DNA of 64,000 nucleotides from Devosia sp. (GCF_028290435.1 NZ_JAQGJV010000018.1:57735-121734); one strand, 5' to 3'. Shown: positions 45,330 to 54,220, counted from the stretch's first letter. Numbers and translations are program-made. The notes: generated by a model from the letters alone, not told the origin.

Positions 45330-46724
45330 CTACCGCCAGTGGAGCGATCGCAACAACGCGGAGTCAAACAGCGGTCGGAAATCGGGCAGGCCTCTGGCGG
45401 GGAAAGTCAACGATGGCTCATCCAGGGCAATGTCGATCATGCCTCCCGCAGCGAGTTGGGCTAGCCCAACGCCAGTAAGTTCTGAAAAAGCAGCCGCGGC
45501 CACTGTCCGGCCAGTCGCATTGGACAGCATCTGGCAGAAATAGCGGCTTTGCGAGAGCCCGCCGTCGATCGAGATTTGGTCACCGACGGGGGTTTGGGCA
45601 TCCAGCGCGGCAATGACGTCGGCGGTAAGGAAAGCCAATCCCTCCAGCAATGCCTGGCATAAGTCGCGCTTGTCGGTGTCCGCCGTCATGCCGATGAACA
45701 GGCTGCCCGCGCTGCGGTCCCAATGGGGGCAGGCCAGACCCGATAGGGCCGGTACACAGGCGAGCCCCCGGCTTATGGCCGGCGGGCGGTCAAATTCGTC
45801 CAGCTCGCCGAAATCCTCGAACAGCCCAAGGCGCTGCGCCCATTCCAGCGCTGATCCGGCATCGTACACCCCGCCATCGGCGGCTCGAACTATCCCGCCC
45901 AGACCCGACCAGCCAATCGTGGGCAAAATGCCAAGCTCGGGCGCCCGCACCAGCGTGTCTCCGGTGACCACAAGCGCAAAGGCCCCGGTGCCGAACGTCA
46001 CCTTGGCGTCGCCCGGCCTGCGGCAACCATGGCCATAAAGAGCCGCCTGCTGATCGACCACGCTGGCCCGAACGGGCACGCCGTCAATCGTCCCGAAATC
46101 GCCCATGGTCGGCACGATGGTGGGTAGCGTCTCCACGGGAACGCCGTGCAAGGCGCAGAGCTCTGCATCCCATTCAAGGCTCGCGATATTCATCAGCCCC
46201 GTGCGCGAGGCCGTGGTCACGTCGGTCACGCAGTGTCCGGTGAGGTTATGCAGAAAGTAGGCATCGGTGGTGCCAAGGCGCAGTTGACCACTCCGATGAG
46301 CTTCAGCAACGGTCGCGTTGTTTTGCAGCAGCCAGCCCAGCTTGGACGCGGAAAAATAGGCATCCGCGGGCAGGCCGGATAGCGCCAGCATCCGGTCCAG
46401 TTGCGCGGCCGGCAAAGCCGCCAGGGCATTGGCGGTGCGCATGTCCTGCCAGACGATGACCGGTGACAGCGGCTCGCCGGTGGTCGCGTGCCAGGCGAGG
46501 CAACTCTCGCCCTGATTGGCGATGCCGATCGCATCCACCGCACCCGCTTCGATCAGACACGCGCGGATATCGGCCAGCAATTCGGCCGGCTTGTGCTCCA
46601 CCCAACCGGGATTGGGATAGCTCTGCCGGTGCCGCCGGCGGCCCATGACGATGGGCGCGCAACCGGTCTCGACCAGCAGGGATCGCGTCGACGTGGTGCC
46701 TTGATCGATAGCCGCAATCCTCAC
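45330..46724 (-). CDS. FGGY-family carbohydrate kinase (glycerol kinase-like)
   Basis: The 464-residue kinase starts at GTG 46724 with AGGAG six bases upstream. It has the ATP phosphate-binding start AAIDQGTTSTRSLLVET, GWVEHKP, IANQGESCLAW, VIVWQDMRTANAL, and the second-domain motif VTFGTGAFALVVTG plus ISIDGGLSQSRYFCQML. These match glycerol and related polyol kinases, although the NQGES sequence replaces NQRET of true GlpK. It lies 42 bp after a DeoR regulator on the same strand and opposite a GlpA-like dehydrogenase. Glycerol or another polyol is phosphorylated and then oxidised, by inference. Confidence 0.9.
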   Translation of the reverse strand: MRIAAIDQGTTSTRSLLVETGCAPIVMGRRRHRQSYPNPGWVEHKPAELLADIRACLIEAGAVDAIGIANQGESCLAWHATTGEPLSPVIVWQDMRTANALAALPAAQLDRMLALSGLPADAYFSASKLGWLLQNNATVAEAHRSGQLRLGTTDAYFLHNLTGHCVTDVTTASRTGLMNIASLEWDAELCALHGVPVETLPTIVPTMGDFGTIDGVPVRASVVDQQAALYGHGCRRPGDAKVTFGTGAFALVVTGDTLVRAPELGILPTIGWSGLGGIVRAADGGVYDAGSALEWAQRLGLFEDFGELDEFDRPPAISRGLACVPALSGLACPHWDRSAGSLFIGMTADTDKRDLCQALLEGLAFLTADVIAALDAQTPVGDQISIDGGLSQSRYFCQMLSNATGRTVAAAAFSELTGVGLAQLAAGGMIDIALDEPSLTFPARGLPDFRPLFDSALLRSLHWR

Positions 46725-46766
46725 GGCAGGCTCCTGCGTGTCCGCTTGGCCAACTCCTGCGGCCGT

Positions 46767-47540
46767 TCAGTCATCGCTGACCTCCGCCACGATCATCTCC
46801 ACTCCGGCCTCTCGCAAGCTTGCGGACAGTTCAGCGCCGGGCGCCGCATTGCTGACCAGTCGGTTGATCTTGCCGAGCGGCGCTATGGGAAACAGCGCAT
46901 GCTGCTCGAACTTGCTGTCATCGGCCAGCACGGTGACCACGCGGGCCTGGCGCAGCATGGCCCGGGCAATCTGCGCTTCTTCAAGATTGAAATCCTGTAG
47001 GCCCGTCTCGTTGACGGCGCCCACCGTCAACACGGCATGCGCGGCATGAAACGTGCCGATCTGGTCAACGGCAAGCGAGCCCAGCGTTTCGGACGCATCC
47101 TCGCTGAACGCCCCACCGAGCAGATAGACCGCATGCCCGTTTCCCGCGCGGCCCATGATCTGGGCGATACCAAGCGAATTGGTGATCACCGTCAGCTCGT
47201 GCCGCCGCGCCAGTTCCTCCGCAAAAGCCAGGGTCGTGGTCCCCGTATCGACGAACAGCGTATCACCCGGCGAGAAGAGCTCGGCCGCCCGCCGGGCTAT
47301 GGCGCGCTTTTCCGCGGCACGTTCGCCCATGCGCACCGCAAAGGCGCCTTCCCCCTGCAGTTCGGGGAGCGTGGCACCGCCATGCACCTTTCGCAGGAGG
47401 CGGCGGCCCGCCAATTCGGTCAGGTCGCGGCGGATCGTTTCGCGCGAAATATCCAGGCTTTCCGCGAGTTCATCCACGCTCACGCTGCGCCGCGCGCGAA
47501 CGAGATCCACAATCCGCTCTCGTCTGTCCTCAGGCCGCAC
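46767..47540 (-). CDS. DeoR-family transcriptional regulator (GlpR-like)
   Basis: The repressor has an N-terminal DeoR helix-turn-helix (RRERIVDLVRARRSVSVDEL, LDISRETIRRDLTELAGRRL) followed by the sugar-phosphate-sensing domain with KRAIARRAAELFSPGD, DTGTTTLAFAEEL and TVLADDSKFEQHALF. GTG 47540 (257 residues) is preferred because GGAG lies six bases upstream; an ATG at 47552 would give 261 residues but has no ribosome site and nearly abuts the operator. It probably represses its own operon with the kinase and the divergent dehydrogenase operon until a phosphorylated polyol appears. Confidence 0.9.
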   Translation of the reverse strand: MRPEDRRERIVDLVRARRSVSVDELAESLDISRETIRRDLTELAGRRLLRKVHGGATLPELQGEGAFAVRMGERAAEKRAIARRAAELFSPGDTLFVDTGTTTLAFAEELARRHELTVITNSLGIAQIMGRAGNGHAVYLLGGAFSEDASETLGSLAVDQIGTFHAAHAVLTVGAVNETGLQDFNLEEAQIARAMLRQARVVTVLADDSKFEQHALFPIAPLGKINRLVSNAAPGAELSASLREAGVEMIVAEVSDD

Positions 47541-47553
47541 TGAACTCTCCATT

Positions 47554-47588
47554 TGACAATTCGGTCATCAGAACTTACCGAATAGTCA
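47554..47588. promoter_or_regulatory. DeoR operator candidate, 12-bp inverted repeat
   Basis: TGACAATTCGGT (47554-47565) and ACCGAATAGTCA (47577-47588) are inverted copies with 11 of 12 matches, separated by 11 nt. The repeat fills the short gap between the DeoR gene and the divergent GlpA-like gene, so one bound repressor could block both promoters. Confidence 0.65.
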
Positions 47589-47608
47589 TTCTTGTTGTGG
47601 AAGTGAAC

Positions 47609-49003
47609 GTGGCAGACCCGGCAGCAAAATGCAATTCCTACGATGTCGCCGTTATTGGCGGCGGCGTAGTCGGATGCGCGGTGGCGCGCCGCCTGACGCT
47701 GGACGGGGCTCGCGTTGTTCTCGTCGAGAAGGGGGGCGACATTCTATCGGGCGCCAGCAAGGCCAACAGCGCGCTGCTGCATACCGGCTTCGATGCTCCC
47801 CGTGGCAGCCTCGAACTCGCCTGCATGCAGCAGGGTTATGCCGAATATCTCGCCATTCGTGCCGAACTGAACCTGCCTCTGCTTGAAACTGGCGGCATGG
47901 TCATTGCCTGGACGCAGGAACAGCAAGCCAAGCTGCCGTCCATTCTGGCGCAGGCGCATGTGAATGGCGTTGCCGATGCCCGCCTGATCGATGCGGACGC
48001 TATCCATGCCCGTGAGCCAGCGCTCGACAGGCGAGCGTTAAGCGCCGTGCTGGTCCCCGGCGAGCATGTCATCGACCCCTGGAGCGCGCCGCTCGCCTAT
48101 CTCACACAGGCGGTGGCCAATGGCGCCGACTTCCGGCGCCGCACTGAAGTCATCGGCGGCCGCTTCGCAAACGGCGCCTGGTCCCTCGACACCACCACAG
48201 GTCCGATAGCCGCACGCTACGTGGTCAATTGTGCCGGCCTGTTCGGCGACCGGCTGGAAGCGGCGCTGTTGGGCGATGCCAGCTTCACCATCAAGCCGCG
48301 CAAGGGTCAGTTTCTGGTCTTCGACAAGATGGCGGCGCGCATGCTGCGAACCATCATCCTGCCGGTGCCCACCGAACGCACCAAGGGCGTGGTGCTGGCC
48401 CGCACCGCATTCGGCAATGTGCTGGTCGGTCCCACCGCCGAGGAGCAGGACGATCGGGAACACGCCACAGTCGAGCAGGACACGCTGGAAGGCCTGCGCC
48501 AGGCTGCCATCGCCATGGTGCCGGCCCTGGCCGACGTGCAGGTCAACGCCGTCTATGCCGGACTGCGCCCCGCCAGCGAGCAAAAACACTACCGCACTCG
48601 CCGTGACGATGAGCGCAATTTCCTGAGCCTGGGCGGGATTCGTTCCACCGGGCTCACCGCCGCGCTGGGCCTCGCTCAATATGCCCGCGGCCAGCTCGCT
48701 CAGATGGGACTCGACGCGGTGCCACTTGCGGCGCCTGCCATCACACCCGTTCCCAACATCTCCGAAATGGCGCCGCGCGACTGGCAGGCCGATGGGCATG
48801 GCGCCATGGTCTGCCACTGCGAACTGGTGACCGAACGAGAAATCGTCGCCGCCTTTGCCACGCCGGTTCCCCCCGGCGAGCTGGGCGGTCTGAAGCGGCG
48901 CACCCGCGCCTGCATGGGCCGCTGCCAAGGCTTTTATTGCAGCGCCCAGGTGGCACGCCTCAGCGAAGGTCATCTGACCCCGGCCATGGCGGTGGCATCA
49001 TGA
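47609..49003 (+). CDS. FAD-dependent dehydrogenase with BFD-like [2Fe-2S] domain (GlpA-like)
   Basis: The 464-residue protein has an N-terminal DAO/FAD domain (YDVAVIGGGVVGCAVARRL), GASKANSALLHTGFD, and the TERTKGVVLARTAFGNVLVG block, like the anaerobic glycerol-3-phosphate dehydrogenase GlpA. At the C-terminus cysteines in VCHCELVTEREI and RRTRACMGRCQGFYC form a bacterioferritin-associated-ferredoxin-like iron-sulfur site. GTG 47609 is chosen because GGAAG ends five bases before it; GTG 47597 and GTG 47603 are alternatives. The stop overlaps the next flavoprotein gene (ATGA), suggesting a two-flavoprotein complex passing electrons from polyol phosphate. It is divergent from DeoR and the kinase. 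Confidence 0.9.
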   Translation: MADPAAKCNSYDVAVIGGGVVGCAVARRLTLDGARVVLVEKGGDILSGASKANSALLHTGFDAPRGSLELACMQQGYAEYLAIRAELNLPLLETGGMVIAWTQEQQAKLPSILAQAHVNGVADARLIDADAIHAREPALDRRALSAVLVPGEHVIDPWSAPLAYLTQAVANGADFRRRTEVIGGRFANGAWSLDTTTGPIAARYVVNCAGLFGDRLEAALLGDASFTIKPRKGQFLVFDKMAARMLRTIILPVPTERTKGVVLARTAFGNVLVGPTAEEQDDREHATVEQDTLEGLRQAAIAMVPALADVQVNAVYAGLRPASEQKHYRTRRDDERNFLSLGGIRSTGLTAALGLAQYARGQLAQMGLDAVPLAAPAITPVPNISEMAPRDWQADGHGAMVCHCELVTEREIVAAFATPVPPGELGGLKRRTRACMGRCQGFYCSAQVARLSEGHLTPAMAVAS

Positions 49004-50217
49004 GCACCGCCAGGCACGTCGATGTCGCCATCGTGGGTGGCGGCCCGGCCGGGCTGGGTGCCGCGATGGCCCTGCGCCGCGCGGGCATCGAAAGTGTCGT
49101 GGTCATCGAACGCGAGGCCGAAGCCGGCGGCGTACCACGTCATTGCGGCCATCCCGCCTTCGGGGTCCGTGAATTCGGCAGGCCGATGAGCGGGCCCCGC
49201 TACGCCCGTGCCCTGGTCGGCAAGGCCCGCGCGGCTGGCGTCGAAATATTGACCCGCCATTCGGTGGTGGCGCTCGAGCCCGAAGGTCGCTTGCTCATCG
49301 CCAATCCCGACGGCGCGCTGACCGTCACCGCCCGCCGCGTCATCCTCGCCACCGGCGCCCGCGAAAGCACGCGCGCCGCGCGCCTCGTCAGTGGCGATCG
49401 CCCATTGGGCGTGGTCAATACCGGGGCTTTGCAGGCCTATCTCTACCTGCAGGGACTGACGCCGTTTCGCCGCCCGGTCATCGTCGGCACCGAATTGGTT
49501 AGCCTCTCGGCAATCTGGACCTGTCTCGCCCACGGCATCCGGCCTCAGGCGGTGATTGCCGAGGGCGACCGTGCCGTGGCGCGCTGGCCGATGGGCCTGT
49601 TCCCGCATCTACTCGGCATTCCGGTGCACTACAATACGCAGGTCGAGGCCATCACCGGCACCGGCCGTGTCGATGGCGTCCGCGTCTCGCGCAACGGCCG
49701 GCCCTCGATCGAGATCGCCTGCGACGGCGTACTGCTGACCGGCCATTTCGTGCCCGAGGCCAGCCTGATGCGATCCGCTCATATCGCGGTGGATCGCAAC
49801 AGCGGCGGCCCGGCGGTTGACCAATTCCATCGCTGCTCCGACCCCAGCTATTTCGCGACCGGCAACCTGCTGCGCGGCATCGAAACCGCCGGCTGGTGCC
49901 ATCGCGAGGGCCTGGCCTTGGGCAGGCGCGTCGCGGCCGACCTTTCCGCCACTCCCGCACTGGCCGCGACCATCCCGATTACCGTCGCCCCGCAGCTCAA
50001 ATATGCAGTGCCGCAGCGCCTCGCCCCTGGCATCTCCGGCAATGCGCCGGCCCTGCAGTTGCGGCTTTCCGAGCCGTTCTCCGGCGAACTCGTGGTGACC
50101 AGCGGCAGCCGCGAACTGCTGCGACGTCCCCTGCGCAGCCGCCCCGAGCGCCGCATCCTGGTGCCCTTGTCAAACCTGAGCGGCGCCGACGACCCCATTA
50201 CCATCCGTCTTCAATAG
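49000..50217 (+). CDS. NAD(P)/FAD-dependent oxidoreductase (partner of GlpA-like dehydrogenase)
   Basis: The 405-residue flavoprotein has an N-terminal FAD site (VDVAIVGGGPAGLGAAMALR) and a middle pyridine-nucleotide region (ARRVILATGARESTRAARLV). The GGVPRHCGHPAFGVREFGRP segment with a conserved Cys is seen in relatives encoded beside glycerol dehydrogenase subunits. The last roughly 65 residues form a beta-rich tail of unknown function. Its ATG overlaps the GlpA-like stop codon by four bases, so translation is coupled. It likely accepts or transfers electrons for that dehydrogenase. Confidence 0.85.
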   Translation: MSTARHVDVAIVGGGPAGLGAAMALRRAGIESVVVIEREAEAGGVPRHCGHPAFGVREFGRPMSGPRYARALVGKARAAGVEILTRHSVVALEPEGRLLIANPDGALTVTARRVILATGARESTRAARLVSGDRPLGVVNTGALQAYLYLQGLTPFRRPVIVGTELVSLSAIWTCLAHGIRPQAVIAEGDRAVARWPMGLFPHLLGIPVHYNTQVEAITGTGRVDGVRVSRNGRPSIEIACDGVLLTGHFVPEASLMRSAHIAVDRNSGGPAVDQFHRCSDPSYFATGNLLRGIETAGWCHREGLALGRRVAADLSATPALAATIPITVAPQLKYAVPQRLAPGISGNAPALQLRLSEPFSGELVVTSGSRELLRRPLRSRPERRILVPLSNLSGADDPITIRLQ

Positions 50218-50249
50218 AACACCTCACACCATCGCGAACGAGAGAAGCC

Positions 50250-51527
50250 ATGGCTACCGATCCCAAAAAACCCTCCGAGACCGCCGTTACGCCAGTGTCC
50301 ATGTCCAGCAAGCGCGAACAGTCCAAAGCCACGCCCGATCGTCTCGCCAATTGGGGTAATCAGCCCATGGAGGGTTGGATTCCGCCCGCCGACCTTGCCC
50401 GTGCACAGATAAGGGATCTGATCCCCAACCCGCTTAACCGCAAAAACCCGACCGATTATTCCATTTCGCTGCGCGGCCGCATGAGCACCGATCAGCAATT
50501 GCTCTATCCGGGCGAGCGCCGCCAATCCATGCGAGGGTTCGAGGACCATTATACCGACATCGTGGACTTCACCATTCGCGGTACCCACCGCGCCTGGGAA
50601 GAAAAGGACATCGGCTATGTCTATGATTTTTACTGCAACAACATCCTGATCCAGGACGAATTCGGCACCCGCTCCGGCCGCGACGCGGTCATTGCCGGCT
50701 CGCTCGGGCTGATGAACGCTTTCCCGGACATGCGCTGGATTCCCAGCGAAGTGATCTGGGCCGGCGACGACGAGAATGGCTTTCACACCTCCCATCGCAG
50801 TTTCTTCGTCGGCACCAATACCGGCTGGAGCGAGTTCGGTCCGCCGACCGGGCGGCGCTGTACCTGGTGGGTCGTCGCCAATTGCGTCTGCATCGGCAAT
50901 GAATATTACCAGGAATGGGTCATCGAGAATTCCGCCAGCCTGGTCCAGCAACTCGGCCTCGATGTCCGTGCCGTGGCGCGCGAAAAGGCGAACCTGCTCG
51001 ACACCGATAGCTTCGCCCAGATCGGCGCGGGCGAGCCCGATCGTCTGCGCGGGCAGGGCAAGCCCGTCCATATGGCACCGGCGCCCGAAGGCCCCTTCGA
51101 TCCCGAAGACTTCGTGCGTCGCATGCTGCACTATGTGTGGAACTGGCGCCTTATCGGCTCCAGCCGTGAGTTCGTCGCCCCCAATGTGCGCAGCTTTGGT
51201 CCGAGCGGTCGTCAACACTACGGCATCGGCGACTACATGCAGAACATCGTCGCGCGCCTGGCCATGTTCCCCGACCTCGCCCACTCGGTGGACGATGTCT
51301 ACTGGATGGGCAATGACGCCGAAGGCTACCAGGTCTCGGTGCGCTGGTCCTTGATCGGGACCCACACTGGCTATGGCATCTACGGAACGCCTAGCGGTCG
51401 CCGGGTACGCATGTGGGGCATCAGCCACTTTGCCATCGAAGGCGGCAAGATCGTCGAGGACTGGACCATGTTCAACGAGTTCTTCGTGCTCCAGCAAATC
51501 CTGCGAGACACGGCGTTCAGCGCGTAG
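50250..51527 (+). CDS. Tandem SnoaL-like (NTF2-fold) domain protein
   Basis: The 425-residue protein starts MATDPKKPSETAVTP after GAGAGAAGCC. It appears to carry two NTF2/SnoaL-type domains: one around residues 95-230 (IGYVYDFYCNNILIQDEFGT, DMRWIPSEVIWAGDDENGFH, CVCIGNEYYQEWVIENSASL) and another around 275-425 (HYVWNWRLIGSSREFVAPNV, YWMGNDAEGYQVSVRWSLIG, IVEDWTMFNEFFVLQQIL). The two are recognisably repeats of one pattern. SnoaL-fold proteins include cyclases, isomerases and dehydratases, but the catalytic role here is unknown. It follows the flavoprotein pair by 32 bp and probably belongs to that operon. Confidence 0.78.
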   Translation: MATDPKKPSETAVTPVSMSSKREQSKATPDRLANWGNQPMEGWIPPADLARAQIRDLIPNPLNRKNPTDYSISLRGRMSTDQQLLYPGERRQSMRGFEDHYTDIVDFTIRGTHRAWEEKDIGYVYDFYCNNILIQDEFGTRSGRDAVIAGSLGLMNAFPDMRWIPSEVIWAGDDENGFHTSHRSFFVGTNTGWSEFGPPTGRRCTWWVVANCVCIGNEYYQEWVIENSASLVQQLGLDVRAVAREKANLLDTDSFAQIGAGEPDRLRGQGKPVHMAPAPEGPFDPEDFVRRMLHYVWNWRLIGSSREFVAPNVRSFGPSGRQHYGIGDYMQNIVARLAMFPDLAHSVDDVYWMGNDAEGYQVSVRWSLIGTHTGYGIYGTPSGRRVRMWGISHFAIEGGKIVEDWTMFNEFFVLQQILRDTAFSA

Positions 51528-51858
51528 CTCATGCCCGAAGGTTCCGCTCCACCAAAGCTCCTGCGAGATCGCGGGACGCTCTGGCATGGCGTACGAAGTT
51601 CCGCAAAAACCTGATACATTTCAATATATTAGAAAGACAAACAAATTTTGGCAGCGGGAGTTGCACCCGGCTTGATAGTGTGGTTAGCTATTTTGCATAC
51701 GAATGCAAAACGGCATTCGTGAGCAGTCAGGCTTCGGTTTGCTGCGAGGGGCGCCGGGCAGTCCATCCGCTGGAAGGCTGCCGCAAGTGAATTGGAAACC
51801 GGGTTTCGATCTGTCGAGCCCGGGCAGGGGGCGGCGAGACCGTCAGCAGGAGAGAACG
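51528..51858. other. Intergenic region, 331 bp, upstream of second CUT1 operon
   Basis: Apart from the LacI-type palindrome at 51691 and an AT-rich stretch at about 51605-51650 that may contain the promoter, nothing is recognised. No gene relic is visible. Confidence 0.55.
51691..51710. promoter_or_regulatory. LacI-type operator TTTTGCATACGAATGCAAAA
   Basis: The 20-bp near-perfect palindrome has 8-bp arms and a central CG, the usual form of LacI-family sites. It is about 150 bp upstream of the CUT1 binding-protein gene. A related site, TTGCATACGTATTCAA, lies upstream of the bicupin gene at 61018. The LacI regulator at 59887 is the probable binder. Confidence 0.7.
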
Positions 51859-53097
51859 ATGAAAATGATGTTGAAGACGACGGTTTCGCTCAGCGTTCTG
51901 TTGCTGACGGCCAGTGCAGCCTTTGCCGATTGCGGGATTGCCAAGGGTTCGGTCCGCATTCTGTCCAATGACTTCGAGGCGCTGCGCGTCATCGAGACCG
52001 CGACCCAGGATTGCGTCGCCGCTGGTGTCACCGTCACCGCCAATGCCACCGCGGAACACAAGAACCTGCAGGTTCCGGCGTTGACCATCAACCCGGCCGA
52101 ATACACCGTGGCCATGGTCGCCAACAATTCGATCGTGCCCTTGCTGAATGACGACCTGATCCGCCCGCTCGACGATCTGGTTGCCAAGTATGGCCAGGAT
52201 TTGCAGCCCAATCAGCTGATCAAGATCGACGGCAAGATCATGGCGATTGCCTTCATGGGCAATTCCCAGCATCTCTTCTACCGCAAGGACATCCTGGAAA
52301 AGGCCGGCATTGCCAAGGCCCCGACCTCCTACGAAGACGTGCTGGCCGCCGCCAAGGCGATCAAGGACGCCGGCATCATGGACTATCCGCTGGCCGCTTC
52401 CGATAAGCCCGGCTGGGATCTGGCCGCCGAATTCGTCAACACCTATCTGGGCACCGGCGGCGACTTCTTCGCGCCCGGCTCCGCCGAACTGGCCATCGAC
52501 AATGCCAATGGCCAGAAGACGCTGGAAATCATGAAGGCGATGACCGCCTACATGAACCCGGACTACCTGACCTTCGATGCCAATGAACTCAACAAGGTCT
52601 GGGACGCCGGCCAGGTGGCCATGATGAACCAGTGGGGCTCGCTGGCTGGCGCCGCCGTCGATCCGGCCACCGTTCCAGCCGATATCGTCAGCAACACCGT
52701 CTTCGCTGCCGCGCCCACCATTGCGGGTGGCACCACTCCGGCCGCGGCCCTGTGGTGGGATGGTTTCACCATCGCCAAGAACATCTCCGATGAAGATGCC
52801 GAAGCCTCCTTCCAGGCCATGATGCATGGCATCAGCCCTGCCACTATTGCCGCCAATCCCAATGCTGCCACCTGGCTGGTCAAGGGCTACACTCCGGGCC
52901 CCGCAGCCGTGGGCGTGATCGCCACCGCCAATGGCGGCGCCCGTGCCTACCCGATGCAGCCCTATATGGGCCTGCTGCACACTGCGCTCTCCACCGAACT
53001 GGCCGAATTCATCGCCGGCAAGGAAGACGCAACCCAGGCACTGGCGGATGTGAAAGCCGCCTACGACACCGCTGCCAAAGAAGGCGGCTTCCTCTAG
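51859..53097 (+). CDS. CUT1 sugar ABC transporter substrate-binding protein
   Basis: The 412-residue periplasmic protein starts MKMMLKTTVSLSVLLLTASA with a signal peptide cleaved near AFAD. The mature part has family-1 features: VRILSNDFEALRVIETATQD, IKIDGKIMAIAFMGNSQHLF, YRKDILEKAGI and ALWWDGFTIAKNISDED. Two cysteines in the first part (ADCGIAK and TQDCVAA) could form a disulfide. The start ATG 51859 follows AGGAGAGAACG. It heads a long operon through permeases, ATPase, amidase and dehydrogenases. The ligand is not predictable from sequence. Confidence 0.92.
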   Translation: MKMMLKTTVSLSVLLLTASAAFADCGIAKGSVRILSNDFEALRVIETATQDCVAAGVTVTANATAEHKNLQVPALTINPAEYTVAMVANNSIVPLLNDDLIRPLDDLVAKYGQDLQPNQLIKIDGKIMAIAFMGNSQHLFYRKDILEKAGIAKAPTSYEDVLAAAKAIKDAGIMDYPLAASDKPGWDLAAEFVNTYLGTGGDFFAPGSAELAIDNANGQKTLEIMKAMTAYMNPDYLTFDANELNKVWDAGQVAMMNQWGSLAGAAVDPATVPADIVSNTVFAAAPTIAGGTTPAAALWWDGFTIAKNISDEDAEASFQAMMHGISPATIAANPNAATWLVKGYTPGPAAVGVIATANGGARAYPMQPYMGLLHTALSTELAEFIAGKEDATQALADVKAAYDTAAKEGGFL

Positions 53098-53109
53098 TAT
53101 CTCACCTCA

Positions 53110-53135
53110 CCCCTCTCCCCCAAAAGGGAGAGGGG
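53110..53135 (+). repeat. Solo CCCCTCTCCC palindromic repeat after the binding-protein gene
   Basis: CCCCTCTCCC (53110-53119) pairs with GGGAGAGGGG (53126-53135) around a 6-nt loop. The word resembles the arms of the repeats flanking the DUF559 gene at 62819 and 63223, so this is likely a solo REP-like element now sitting between the binding-protein and permease genes, where it could act as an attenuator. Confidence 0.6.
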
Positions 53136-53187
53136 GCGACGCGGCGATATCGCGCTCCATATACGCATCAAAAAACGGGAGGCAGGC

Positions 53188-54219
53188 ATGCCGCACAAGA
53201 CATTCTTTGCCTTCATTCTCCCCTCGCTGATCGCCATGGTGCTGTTCATTGCCCTGCCGATCGTCTCGGTGGTGGTGCAATCCTTCTACGTCGAGCATAG
53301 CCGCGTGCTGGTCGAAGTGGAGAACTGCCAGCCCTTCGGCGGCTGCACCAAGGAAGTGCGCGTCGACTCTGCGGCGACCGCCGCGCTCAAAAAGGAACAG
53401 CCTTTGGGCCAGTTCAACGGCTTTGGCACCTATCTCAATCGCGGCCATCTCGCCGTTGCCGAAATTGGCCAAATCATCAGCACCAGCAAGGGTTTTGGTG
53501 ACGCTGTCGCCCGCATCTACAACCTGCCCTTCTACAAGGCCCTGGCCTTTACCCTGGTGTTCTGTTTCGTCGTCACCCCGCTGGCCATGGCCCTGGGATT
53601 TGCCATCGCGCTGGGCGTCAATGCGCTGCCCAAGATCGTCAAAGGCCCGACGATCTTTTTCTCGCTGCTGCCGATGATCATCACGCCACTGGTCGGCTCG
53701 TTGATCCTCTTCTGGATGATCAATCCGCAGGGCATTATCGGCGCCACCATCCAGCACATCTTCAATGACCCAACGCTATCACTGCGCGCTTCTCCAGCCC
53801 TGACCTGGGCGTCGCTGCTGTTTTACGGTGTGTGGACCAATGCGCCATTCTCCTTCGTGGTGTTTTACGCCGGCCTGCAGACCGTGCCGGGCGATACGCT
53901 GGAATCGGCGATGATCGATGGCGCCTCGCGCTGGGAGCGCATCCGCTACGTCATCATCCCACATCTGGCACCCCTGGCGACCTTCGTTGCGCTGGTGCAG
54001 TTGATGGATAATTTCCGGGTCTTCGAGCCCATTGTGGGCTTTTCCGCTGAAGCCAACGCCACCTCGCTGAGCTGGCTGATCTACAACGATCTGTCGGGCG
54101 ATACCCAATTGTTCGGCTCGGCCGGCGCCACCTCGGTTCTGACCATTGCGGGCGTCATCGTGCTGCTGATGCCGGTTCTGGTGCGCACCTGGCGCGAATT
54201 CAACCGCAAGGTGATCTGA
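53188..54219 (+). CDS. CUT1 sugar ABC permease (MalF type) with cysteine-bearing periplasmic loop
   Basis: The 343-residue membrane protein starts MPHKTFFAFILPSLIAMVLF after GGGAGGCAGGC. A long periplasmic insert follows the first membrane helix and contains ENCQPFGGCTKEV, two cysteines that could form a disulfide. The core has LAFTLVFCFVVTPLAMALGF, a long middle loop and the EAA motif ESAMIDGASRWERIRYVIIP. It pairs with the MalG-type permease encoded next. Confidence 0.93.
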   Translation: MPHKTFFAFILPSLIAMVLFIALPIVSVVVQSFYVEHSRVLVEVENCQPFGGCTKEVRVDSAATAALKKEQPLGQFNGFGTYLNRGHLAVAEIGQIISTSKGFGDAVARIYNLPFYKALAFTLVFCFVVTPLAMALGFAIALGVNALPKIVKGPTIFFSLLPMIITPLVGSLILFWMINPQGIIGATIQHIFNDPTLSLRASPALTWASLLFYGVWTNAPFSFVVFYAGLQTVPGDTLESAMIDGASRWERIRYVIIPHLAPLATFVALVQLMDNFRVFEPIVGFSAEANATSLSWLIYNDLSGDTQLFGSAGATSVLTIAGVIVLLMPVLVRTWREFNRKVI

Positions 54220-54220
54220 G

